A DNA stretch of 64,000 nucleotides from Sanguinoderma infundibulare (Eukaryota; Basidiomycota; Agaricomycetes; Polyporales; Polyporaceae). Shown one piece after another: positions 55,273 to 64,000 of the stretch; position 1 is the first letter of the stretch, and every line of letters starts with the position of its first letter. The position numbers were made by a program, and so were the translations under genes. The DNA lies in assembly GCA_032821775.1 (NCBI GenBank), contig JAVLRN010000002.1, positions 558,001 to 622,000 of the forward strand, given 5' to 3'. The notes under the pieces are model-generated. The model had not been told where the DNA came from. It did no database searches and saw only the letters and a program-made list of their open reading frames with translations.

Positions 55273-58200
55273 TCACAGCCTGCAAGCTTCCGACCCCTTT
55301 CCCCACCTTCCCAGAGCGGGACCGAGTTTCTTTGAGGGCACATCGCCAAGTGCAGGGAAAGCATCTTCCCCCTCGGTGATGCTCATAGCATTCACGCCGG
55401 AAGCTAGCCTGCGAGAGACTTCCATGTTCCCATCCCTTGACCGGTGAGTACCTCGTGCCGCCGGGGAAGAAAAGAGGGATTCGACGTCGAACACAGGACG
55501 AGTCGGTGTGGCGGGCATGATGGCACGCGTAGTTACTGCAGACGGATTTGCTTCCGCACGATTGCTGGAGGTCGGGAGGGGTCTCGGGATGCCCCAGCTC
55601 GCACTCGCACGCGCACCTGGCAGGACCATCCCACCCGCAGTGCTCGGCGCCCCAGGGAGGCTTGCTCGTCCGTCCGACAGCGCCAGCGCGTCGATCCACG
55701 CATCGCTTGATGCGTTCCAGTGCCGGGCGAGCTTCCCGAGCAGCGTTTCCCGCCCACGATCGTTCAGAAAATGGCGATTCGTGACGAGGACCATGCCCGC
55801 CTGGCATCGCGTGAGCATGACGTTCATGCGGTTCAGCGAGTTCAGGAATCCCGCGCGGGTGGTCCGCACCGTGGACACGATCACGTACGCCGCCTCGTGG
55901 CCTGACGGCGAGGAAAATCAGCAGCCTGGATTGGTTGGATGTGCGCATGTGGACGTACCCTGGAAACTGTCGACGTTGTACACGCCCTCCCATGGCAGGT
56001 TCTCGCTCTTGAGTCGCTCGGCGATCGCGCCACGCTGGGCGTCGTAAGGCGCGATTATGCAGAAGTCGAGATGCTTGTAGTAGTTCTTGACGATATTCAC
56101 CACCGCGTGCACTTCTTCTGTGTTCTGCACAACAGGTACCGATTATCGATGGCCGTCGCTGACGGCAGAAAAGCGAAAATGCTCACCTTCCAGCTGGATC
56201 CGACAGACTCTTCGGTTCCCTTGCGCACATCGACGAACCGCACACAACTGCCGTCTGTGATCTTGTGGACCGACTTGAGCTTCGAGTTGTACACCTCTTC
56301 CGAGATGAACTCGCCGAGGGGAACCGGCATGCGGTACTGCGTGTTGAGGAAGTACGCGGACGGCTTCAGATGCCGGAAGTCGAAGATCGTCTTCATGAGC
56401 GGTGCAGTTTCTTTGCCGAATGGAGGGACTGCACGACTTGCTTCAATCACGACACGAGTAGAGCCGAGAGCTTGAAATACGCACGTTGCTTTGGATCGCC
56501 GAACATGCACACCTTCTGCAAGCGAGCGAACTTGTGGAACAGATGCTGCACAAATTCGAATCAGTCCTGGCCATAACCAACTAGCGTCGGACGAGCGCAA
56601 CTCACCATGAACTCAAACGAGTCAATCTGAGATGCCTCGTCCACGAGCAGGCGCTCGACCGGAACAAGGTTGTAGATACCGCAATTGTCGAAGCCCGGAT
56701 TGGACAGCATAGAGACCGTGCACAGGATGACGGTCGACTCCTCGAGCAAGCGATCGGTCAGGACCTTGTCGCCATTGAGCTCGTCAGAGCGAATAACCCG
56801 TCGCTCGATATCTTCATATAGATGTTCATGCCTGGACATGGAGCTCAGTGATCGATACTCATATCATGTGCAAAACGCAGTGCAGCAGCTCACCACTCGA
56901 AGTGGAACTCCTTCGACACGATCAGCTTAAAGTCGACGCTGTGCTTGATCAAGGTCCGCGCAATGTTTTTCACACCGACGTTGGACTGGGCTATGACCCA
57001 GGCTGGCTCACACGAACGGTCCCATTCTTCAAGAGCCACTGCGATGGTCCTCGTCTTTCCCGTCCCCGGTGGACCTGTGACGGAGAAGGTCAACTGACCG
57101 CGGTACGGGTTGAAACGCGCAGCTACGCACCATGAACAACGACCACAGGTTCATCGTCTGACCACATCGCCCGAACCACTTCCTGCTGAGCCTCGTTTAG
57201 AGCGGCAAACAACGGGCTCCAGATATCGTCCGCCCCGCCACTCCCGCGCGCCAAAGCCGGCCGAATCGGTGGGAACCACAATGCCCGCACGAAGGGCGAC
57301 TGCGTGAGCGAAGGGATCTGGCCCTGCAAAAGGCGCAGAACGAACTCGTCCCGCGCCCGCTCCGAGTGCGTCGGTTCCTCGCGCCCAACAACATGGATGC
57401 GCTCGATCGTGCCACGGAAGTTGGCCCCGTGCATCTTGACTCCCGTCTGCTTGCCTTTGGCATTCACAGCTTTCCCCGTGAGGGTCTGTCCGCCGGTCGT
57501 TTCCATGATCACTGCGGTCTGTCCACAAGAGGTCAGCATCCACCATGAGGCGTGCGAAGCCCAAGGAGACGAGCGGCAAACGCAAACGCAAACACGGACG
57601 CAGACACAGACACAAACGCACCTGTTTGCTCGGCCGGACGCGGGTGTTGTAGCGGGCGTTGCGGATCACGAGCTGGCCGTCCTCGACAACCGCGACCCCT
57701 TCAAACTCGTTCTCCATCCGAGTCGGCTTCGCCGCGTCGAGGAGCGCAACGTTCGTCACCAGCTCCGCCAAGCATCGTAGATGTGAATCGGGCAGGTAGC
57801 CCGTGTCCACCTTCAAGGCGCTGTAGATGGCGTCCGTGGACGCTTCGGCTACGCTATAGATAGAAGGATCATCAGCAACGAGGCCGTTCTGTTCGAACCA
57901 AGGAAGAAGAAAGAACGCACACTGCTGACAGCCATGCCCGGAGACAAACATCCTCGGCCTCGTTCCTGTACCACGTTGCATGGATACGGGCCCGATTAAC
58001 GTCGGCATGAACCTTCTCGGACGCCAGCTCCGCGGGCGTGTCCGACGCTGCGGTCGATATCGAGAAGAGTGTCGAGAGGTCGACGCCGTGGACACGGGCC
58101 CCAAATTGCTTGTACAGGTGCAACGCCAAACGAGCCATCTCGAAAGCGGCGAGCGGACAGCTAGCACTAGCCAGCAGTCGTGCGAGGCTGTCGTCGCGTT

Positions 58201-58438
58201 GTCTAGTGGCACCTTGCCCGAGAGACACTTGAAAGACGTGTGTCGAGGTGGCAAATGCGACGATGTCGACCTTGCCATCCTTTGCGACCCGGAGAGAGAG
58301 TCCGAGAACGCTGGCCTCGTAGTCGGAGATGTGCTTGATAACAGTGCTCAAGTCCCGAAGACTGAGCTTTCGCAAGGAAATCGACCGAGGCGCTATATCA
58401 AGGCGTGCGGGAATGAGTTCCTGCTGGATAGAGGTCAT
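55273..58438 (-). CDS. SF1 helicase of the UPF1/SEN1/DNA2-like (NAM7) type with extended N-terminus
   Basis: Minus strand, start ATG at 58438 (MTSIQQELIPARLDI), stop at 55273, around ten exons, close to 870 residues. Motor motifs: Walker A GPPGTGKT at 57075-57052; Walker B/DEAD-like LLVDEAS at about 56650-56630; FGDPKQ (motif III) near 56500; QYRMP (motif IV region) at about 56340; and NVMLTRCQAGMVLVTN (motif VI region) at about 55815. These are typical of SF1B RNA/DNA helicases. The first 200 residues (LRDLSTVIKHISDYEASVLG, then FEMARLALHLYKQFGARVHG) have a pattern reminiscent of a degenerate DnaQ-like exonuclease fold; this is a weak guess. The C-terminal tail is Ala/Pro/Ser-rich and includes EDAFPALG. 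No stops interrupt it. Probable role in RNA quality control or RNA-DNA hybrid removal; the exact orthologue is not assigned. Confidence 0.82.
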
Positions 58439-58559
58439 TGTGAGGGCTGAGGAATGGGGAAAGAGGGAAGAGGGAAGAGGCTCACAACGAACCAAGCAGC
58501 CCTTCTTGTACACGTATGCCACTCCTGACCTACATGCGGCGGACTCCTTCGAACCGTAT

Positions 58560-58765
58560 CACCAGTCGCCGGCGTCAGAATCCTAATAAAGGGACACAGA
58601 AGTCAGTCTAGAAAACGACTCACCGGAGCAAAAATGGGGCAGTCGACCATGCGTTGCGGCCGTCTTGCTTCGGCAGAGTTTGGAGTTGCTGCTGCGGTAA
58701 ACGGGATTGGACAGTAAGAAATGGCGCACATCCTCGATGGCTGTGCGACAAGTCACGGAAGGACT
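58560..58765 (-). CDS. Possible small spliced ORF upstream of the helicase
   Basis: A minus-strand frame starting MCAISYCPIPFTAAATPNS and ending MVDCPIFAP joins, through a 41-nt GT-AG intron (GTGAGT to TTATTAG), to DSDAGDW and a stop. That gives about 45 residues. It may instead be part of the helicase 5' leader. No family known. Confidence 0.2.
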
Positions 58766-59000
58766 CGACATCGAGCTTAGCTCCTCGCGAACGAGGGAAA
58801 GTAGGAGAGTCACTGTCTATGGTGGGACCGCGTGCGCAGCAATTCCGCCGAGTACCGACGAAACAAAAACTGACCAGATGTATTTCCTGGCAGGACAAAG
58901 GGTATACAGGGACACTGTGGTTGCCACGTTGGGAGGTGCCAAAGGAAAGTTGTCCGAAAAAAGTCTGGACATTACCATGACGGACGTACATGTGGCCTGA
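58737..59000 (+). CDS. Possible small ORF, 87 residues
   Basis: Single open frame MAVRQVTEGLDIELSSSRTR through VTVYGGTACAAIPPS, MYFLAGQRVYRDTVVATLGG and ending LDITMTDVHVA. The residue pattern looks protein-like, but there is no recognisable domain, signal peptide or promoter, and it overlaps minus-strand frames of similar length. Low confidence. Confidence 0.2.
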   Translation: MAVRQVTEGLDIELSSSRTRESRRVTVYGGTACAAIPPSTDETKTDQMYFLAGQRVYRDTVVATLGGAKGKLSEKSLDITMTDVHVA

Positions 59001-59809
59001 AAATGGATAGACGATCCTGCAGTATATATAGAAACATACACAAGCGAGGCATATGCGACGATCATTCAGCACTATTCAGCGCTCAGCAGCGCGCACTGCA
59101 GCTACCAAAGACCGTCGAAGATGGGACTCGATATTCCTGTAAGCGTCCAGAAGTGTCAGTAAGAAAGGGATGAAGTCGGAGGATATCCCAGCATAGAAAC
59201 TATCCACACAACTCGCACAGGTGAATGAAAGTCCGACTCGCTGTCTTGCTCTTGTCGCACGCGATGCAGGAAACAAGGACCTGGCGACGTGCATCCGTGA
59301 ACGAGGACATACAGGGAGGGTAACAGCAAGATGGATACGAATTGCCTCCCGACACCGTTACGAGTGGTGAAGACTTTGCTCGGAGAGAGCGGAGACCCCA
59401 GCGCCATCGTCCCAGAGCGCAGAGGTCGGCAGAGACACGATCGCCAGAGAAAAACAGAACGTGTGAGAGACAGAGAGCGAACGTACCTAGCATGCGAGAT
59501 TTCAACACCCAGCCAGAAAACATCCATCCACCCTTCTCATCTGGGTGCTGTCCCAGAGAAGTTCATCCAATCCGCAACCAAGCGCGTACGATGCTTGAGT
59601 GCAATCGTTTGAGTTTAAGGCGGAAGTGGAAGTGAGTCGAAGGATAAGTCTTCAGGAGGCCAAGCGATAGTCGGCATAGCCTATAGCGAATCTGTGTCGT
59701 CTGTTGGTCCTCCTGTGCTTGAAAAACGTCCATTCAGACAGAGCATAGAACGAGCAGAACCTTGAAGAGACCAGCGGATGGCCAGGATCATGGAGGTAAT
59801 GAGAGAACG
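59001..59809. other. Intergenic, nothing firm
   Basis: A TATA-like stretch (GTATATATAG) sits at about 59021-59030, but no convincing gene starts downstream on either strand. The open frames between 59150 and 59640 overlap on both strands. Confidence 0.4.
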
Positions 59810-60420
59810 GAGCGCCAGCGCCTGCTCGTCCTCACCACCACCATCATCATCATCATCGTATCCGACATCCTGCTAACGGTTTCGCTCGTCCACAACCGCT
59901 TCGACACTGACAATAAACTGAGGCGTATGACGGGACCGAATGAACATCGTCTGTGGGGTACGGCGTGCCGATCGCGGGCATTCAGAGTTCAAACGTTCAA
60001 CATGCGCCTGCAGGGCTGGTGGGATTCGCTGATGATCCGAACACACACCCGGAGGCGGCGGACGCGATGCTGGTTCACATCAGCTGTATTCAACGCGACA
60101 AGGAAGTACAAGGACAGGAGTCATCTGGTGCGTGTACGACGGATACAACACCAGCATTTGCATCAGCTTCAAATGAATCGCAAGGCAAGAGACAAGACAC
60201 GACCGGCGCTGCAGAGTTCAGCGGGGGCTGCCGTTGGGCGCCAGATCCACGTGGCACACTCGGTCCTCATGCCCGCACGCCGTCCCAGCGCCGCCGTCCG
60301 CTCGTCCCTTCTGCTCAGTGCTCACCATCCCTGGGTTACGGTTCCGGACCCCTCGAGAACCGACTAGGTCTGCCACCAGTGAGGCGACAAAAGCCTGTAG
60401 TGTTTTATTGACCCAAACGA
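59810..60420. repeat. Mosaic of three short repeat pieces
   Basis: Three adjoining pieces match elsewhere: 59810-59990 with 42060-42210 (inverted); 60080-60190 with the acyltransferase upstream region at 4310-4410 and 41655-41760 (run ACAAGGAAGTACAAGGACAG); and 60240-60400 with 49080-49240 (inverted). Between the first two lies about 90 bases not seen elsewhere in the window. Confidence 0.7.
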
Positions 60421-60929
60421 CAGCCAAAAGGATGCAACGCGGATTCGATTGATCGCTGGGCAGTGAGACGTCGCCGTTACTTATCTCGGTCCCCATTCGT
60501 CGAGCCTCCTACTAACAACGTCTCGTAGGGGCTGTTGTAAGTCTGCGATATCCCTCAAGTACTGGTGGAGCATGGAGCATCGGAGGGCAGCCCTCGATCG
60601 GGCCAAGTCCCACATTCCCAAGTCCACGTACTAACTCTCCTCCCTTCTGGGTAAGCTCCTCCATTCGCATCTTCCATCACAAGCACACGGATCCTCTGAC
60701 TTCTGCTCTCGCCCATCCTACAGCCTCACCCATACGCCCCTAGACCTCGCGAGAACCCAACCTCCCACAAATTCATTGCCTTCCCTCATTGCGTTTGCAC
60801 CCTCCCTCGAGTCTCTCGGCACGCTCTCATTGTGCTGGTGCCCCGTCTCCCCCTTCGATACAGCGCTTCCCTGATGCGTCCTTCGGCCTGAGTCTTATGG
60901 GCCCCAACGCGCACTACGAACGGACACGT
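60421..60929. other. Intergenic, nothing recognised
   Basis: Pyrimidine-rich sequence with no open frame of interest, adjoining copy C. Confidence 0.45.
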
Positions 60930-60947
60930 GTTGCAGGTTGACACGTC

Positions 60948-61480
60948 ATGGACGTGTCGAATCTCCCGCAGTCCTCATGCTGCAAGAGGAGGGTACTGTG
61001 GAAGACACTCAGAGTCAGGTCGGAGCCATCTGCCAAGCAGCTTCTCCCAAGTGAGGTCGAGGACGACCCTGCAGGGCTGGAGCCAGAAGAAACCAACCGA
61101 AGCGAGGATGAGGAGATGGACAATGATTCGTCGCCGCCGAAGCCTCCTGCCCGTACAAGGGGGAGGGGTCGCGGACGCGGACGAGGGCGAGGTCGCGGAA
61201 GGGCCGCTGCCCCGGTCACGAATGGGCGCGCGACTGCTCCGTCGTCCAGGGGACGGTCGACGTCGCGAGGCCGGCCACCGACGTCGAGGTCGAAGGGGAA
61301 GGGGAAGGAACGTGCATCGGAAGAAGTGGACCCTGATGAGGACGAGGTGCGTAATCCATCATTATGCTGTTCAGATGGAACTCGGAGCTGAGGGAATCGT
61401 GATGGTCAATGCAGGACAGGGCGCGCTAGCGTCGAGGACTTCCGTAAGCTGCAGGAGTACAGCTTCGCCTGCGCTGTCCA
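60948..61480 (+). pseudogene. RG/GK-rich repeated gene, copy C
   Basis: Starts after a truncated front part (MDVSNLPQSSCCKRRVL is not shared with A or B) and then reads EEMDNDSSPPKPPARTRGRG, an RG run, APVTNGRATAPSSRGRST, RSKGKGKERASEEVDPDEDE. A GTGCGT donor and an acceptor near 61415 follow. In the last exon the frame reaches TAG after DRAR, and the ERIEYFRKL part is missing, leaving only the RKLQEYS-like DNA. Nonfunctional, but it preserves the frame at the SEEVDPDED segment that is shifted in copy A. Confidence 0.65.
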
Positions 61481-61923
61481 CCGTGTTTATATGCTATCCT
61501 CTGTGCCTCGAACATCACCATGTCCTTCGTCTATCTACTATTTCTATCATATATCCATTGATACAACCTCTGAACCCGCGGCACCATCGAACGCGTCCAT
61601 GCGGTGCACGTAGTCCGGACGGGTCGTCAGTGATTTTTGTCAGATAAATAAGCATGTTCTTCAGAAAATAAATAGGATACAATGCAGTCTAATATATATG
61701 GCAGGCTAATCAAAAGGCTTCGGTCTGTCTAGGTTTGCACATCTAACGTTGTGGCCCGGCCAAGTCAAGAAGTGAGCGTATGAACCAAAGGGTGCCTAAC
61801 GATGCAGCGTGAGTCAGAGGAGGTCTAACCAAGAAGGTTTCTCTCACTGTGTGCAGATGCGAAGTGAATTGTGAGCGCAATTCCATGCATAGGACTGATG
61901 ACCTCAACTCACTGCCAGCATAA

Positions 61924-62480
61924 TCAAGCACTTCCGCTCTGCAGTATGCCTGTGCCATCTACGGCATCATCGCCTCCCATCTGAGTTGGTGTGTCTTCCT
62001 CCTGAGTGCCGGGTACTGCTTCATCTGAGTGCGCCACGTCCTCGTCCCCGCTTATTGAATCTATGAAGCTTATCCCGGTGAGGACAGGCTCGCCCATTGA
62101 TGCTATAAATGCTGGGAGTTCCGCTGCAGTCTGGGAACCAGCTGCATTGAAGTTGAGTGAGGAGATGGCTGAGGGCGATGACGCGGAATAAGCAGAGCGG
62201 TCCACTTGCCGAAGGTCCAGGAGGAAACGGCAGATAAGTATGGACGTCAATCTTCAACGTCAGTTTGAGCGGATCAATGTGTATAAGAGGGTGGGATGGG
62301 GTTGACATACGGATAGATAATCACGCCAATATTTGCAGCGAAAGAATTGCTTGAACTGTATCCTGGCTATACAAGCACATTCAGGACTCCAGCACAGTGG
62401 ACACAGGCTTAGTTATGGAACATGCCTTAAAGGCTATCAGGGTGAGGATGTCCAATGAAGTGAGAGCACTGATCCTCTGG
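61924..62480 (-). pseudogene. DUF6533 gene, 3' fragment
   Basis: Inverted copy of the last exons of the 45.7-kb DUF6533 gene. The final exon is open and nearly identical (LLDLRQVDRSAYSASSPSAI to the stop at 61924). The preceding exons (about 62300-62480) are recognisable in DNA only (ATCAGTGCTCTCACT and AAGGCATGTTCC) and have lost their frame. Everything upstream of the ISALT segment is missing. Confidence 0.8.
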
Positions 62481-62591
62481 AAAAACCTCCCCAGGCTAAT
62501 TTGGTAGAAGTACAACTAAAAAGTAGGAATTAGTTCTAAATTAGAGGATTAGTGACATTAGCTCTAGTGTAGACAGGTTACCCCATCTCTT

Positions 62592-62672
62592 AGCAGTATT
62601 AGGGATAAAATACCACTATAGTAGTGCTACAGTAGTGCTACTTTATCCCTAATTCCTCCTAATGGTTGCTAA
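62592..62672. repeat. AT-rich inverted repeat (hairpin)
   Basis: AGGGATAAAATACCACT at 62601-62617 pairs with AGTGCTACTTTATCCCT at 62634-62650 (15 of 17 positions) around a 16-base loop. Weaker pairing extends outward (TAGCAGTATT with AATGGTTGCTA). The surroundings (62500-62800) are AT-rich with many TTAG/CTAA words, and no gene lies there. The structure resembles the end of a miniature inverted-repeat element. Confidence 0.5.
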
Positions 62673-62799
62673 TGTAGGACTACAGGTTCAGTATCTCAGA
62701 AATTTGCTGGCTGTCCAGAACTTGCACACACAACATAGAAGATAGACATGAAAAGTATATATTGGCCATAACTAATACATTGCTGTAGCTACAGAGAAG

Positions 62800-64000
62800 C
62801 CGGGTGAAGCATTGACACTCCGAGGTGATAGTCACACCCGGGAGAAGTCAAATGGTGGCATGCCAGATGCTGTGCAGAGTGGATGGTACAATGGCCATGG
62901 GGGTGGGCAGCATTGTCATTGCCAGTGGTTGTCACCTCAAAGAGCATGTCTTCGAGGCTGCTGGCGGAGGCGCGGGAGCAGGAAGACCATCCACGTGAGG
63001 TTGAGCGGCCCCAGCAGCGCGAACAATGCTGGTTGGGGTAGGCGTAGCGAGGATCATAGGCGCGGGAGTGGGACAGGTGTGGGTACTGCTGGTCATGGGG
63101 GTGGACAGCGGCAGCAGCAGTAGCATGGACTGCGAGCTGAGGTTAGTGGTCGGGGCGTGGCCATTTACAAGGTATGCTGGATAAGGAGAGTTTGACAGCT
63201 GGAGAGGCAACAGCGAGCGATAGCGGCATAATGGGTGAATGGAAACATACCAAAAGACTGTACCACCTGGTACAGCTACGGTCATCTTCACGGTCGTTGC
63301 GGGGCCGCTTGGCGGGATGGGGTGTGCCTGGACTGGAAAGAGACCCATTGTAGCCGGCATCCATGCTTCTGGCATGGGGACACACGCGACTGGATGTTGC
63401 GCTCGGCAGCGGGGGCAGGGGGATGGAGGGGAAGTGCTGAGAGAATCTGAGCCTATGCGAGGAGGTGTGGGAGACATGGACGTGTGCGGACAGGATCTGG
63501 GGGAGCTGGATGGTGGAATAGACGGCATTGGGGACGTAGAAGGTGCTCGGCGAGGAGGGGATGGTACTTACAGGATGTGAGCAGCCTCGGGTTCACGGCA
63601 CCCTTTCCAACCGCCGCCACCTGTGTGCTTCTCGGACCCCTCACGGCTGTGGACAGCCTGAACGGGGTTGAGGGAGACGTTGCGCTCCCGCTCGCGTTCG
63701 GCGTGCTCCTTGCGCTTCTTGGTGCGCTGCCGGCCGCCCCGAACACCACTGGTCCCCGTTCCCCGCTCCCGGAGAGCAAGACGATCGTCATCAAGATGAA
63801 GCGCGCTAAAAGAAGTAGAGACTTACGTTTAGCTGGAACCAAAATGCGACTGGCGACAAAAGCTGGGGAAAACATGGAGAGCGAGTTGGTCTAGCTGCTC
63901 TACGATAATATGCTCTCCTGTGGGATCCCAGCGAATCATGTGGTGGTTCTCTGACAGCTCGAGGCTGAACGCTTCATTAACACGACAGCGCGAGCAAGAG
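62800..64000 (-). pseudogene. HSF-type DNA-binding transcription factor gene, decayed, cut by the window edge
   Basis: Reading in from 64000 on the minus strand, one frame gives ENHHMIRWDPTGEHII, then DQLALHVFPSFCRQSHFGS. This matches the middle of a heat-shock-factor DNA-binding domain (H.IRW...G..F.I......A..VLP...R.S.F.SF.RQLN). At 63835 the frame reaches TAA exactly where SF.RQLN is expected. A loss of about 10 nt explains it, because QLN follows in another frame. Further down, a frame with GRQRTKKRKEHAERERERN, one with AKRPRNDREDDRSCTR and one with AVHPHDQQYPHLSHSRAYDP look like the basic linker and His/Tyr/Pro-rich tail, but they do not join in one phase. The 3' limit is approximate. 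Confidence 0.6.

Larger units (their letters stand above)
60930..62490. repeat. Second inverted repeat, right arm
   Basis: Inverted counterpart of 46870-48800: copy C, then the shared flank (61480-61920), then the 3' part of a DUF6533 gene. It is shorter than the left arm because the flank and copy C carry deletions. Confidence 0.75.

Noticed and set aside
1..64000. CRISPR arrays, phage or bacterial mobile elements
   Set aside because: No spaced direct repeats with unique spacers, and gene structure is eukaryotic throughout.
1..64000. tRNA and rRNA genes
   Set aside because: A visual scan for A- and B-box patterns found no pair with correct spacing, and no rRNA signature was seen. A covariance-model scan would be decisive.

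Overview
This window is from a filamentous basidiomycete, most likely an Agaricomycete of polypore type (the order is inferred). The genes are cut by many 50-70 nt GT-AG introns. Intergenic spaces are short and GC-rich. Several families are typical of these fungi: DUF6533 membrane proteins, an expanded F-box family, a histidine-phosphatase-like protein with an Asn-substituted active site, and family 1 glycosyltransferases. Nothing looks prokaryotic, and there is no CRISPR array. All exon models were made by eye from splice signals, reading frame and protein-family sense.

Layout. (1) 1-9.6 kb is a left duplicated arm: a partial GT1 glycosyltransferase, an NmrA-like pseudogene, an HXXXD acyltransferase pseudogene, two F-box fragments and an intact seven-helix membrane protein. 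(2) 9.4-32.6 kb is a mostly single-copy core: a dynamin-like GTPase, UTP20 (about 8.5 kb, ribosome biogenesis), a nuclear coiled-coil protein, a single-pass membrane protein with a PPxY tail, a membrane-anchored S33-type alpha/beta hydrolase, a short SRP72, and a histidine-phosphatase-like membrane protein. (3) 32.9-44.7 kb is a right duplicated arm carrying inverted, rearranged copies of the NmrA, acyltransferase, F-box, dynamin-3'-end and GT1 segments. (4) 45.7-47.4 kb holds a DUF6533 gene. (5) 48-64 kb is repeat-rich. It has an intact F-box gene (53.1-54.6 kb) and an SF1 helicase (55.3-58.4 kb), set between the arms of a second inverted repeat (46.9-48.8 kb and 60.9-62.5 kb), and ends with a decayed HSF-type transcription factor at the window edge.

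The core genes do housekeeping work (rRNA processing, protein targeting, membrane remodelling). The arms look like a turned-over accessory region: an NmrA-type oxidoreductase, an acyltransferase and a GT1 enzyme are the usual members of a small tailoring-enzyme set, but most copies here are broken. The duplicate pairs carry different lesions, so comparing them shows which copy kept which ancestral frame.

I found no clear new molecular system. The strongest unexplained structures are the nested inverted segmental duplications, two arrays of a degenerate motif with a strict 10-bp period either side of the coiled-coil gene, and a multi-copy basic RG/GK-rich gene whose copies are damaged or incomplete.
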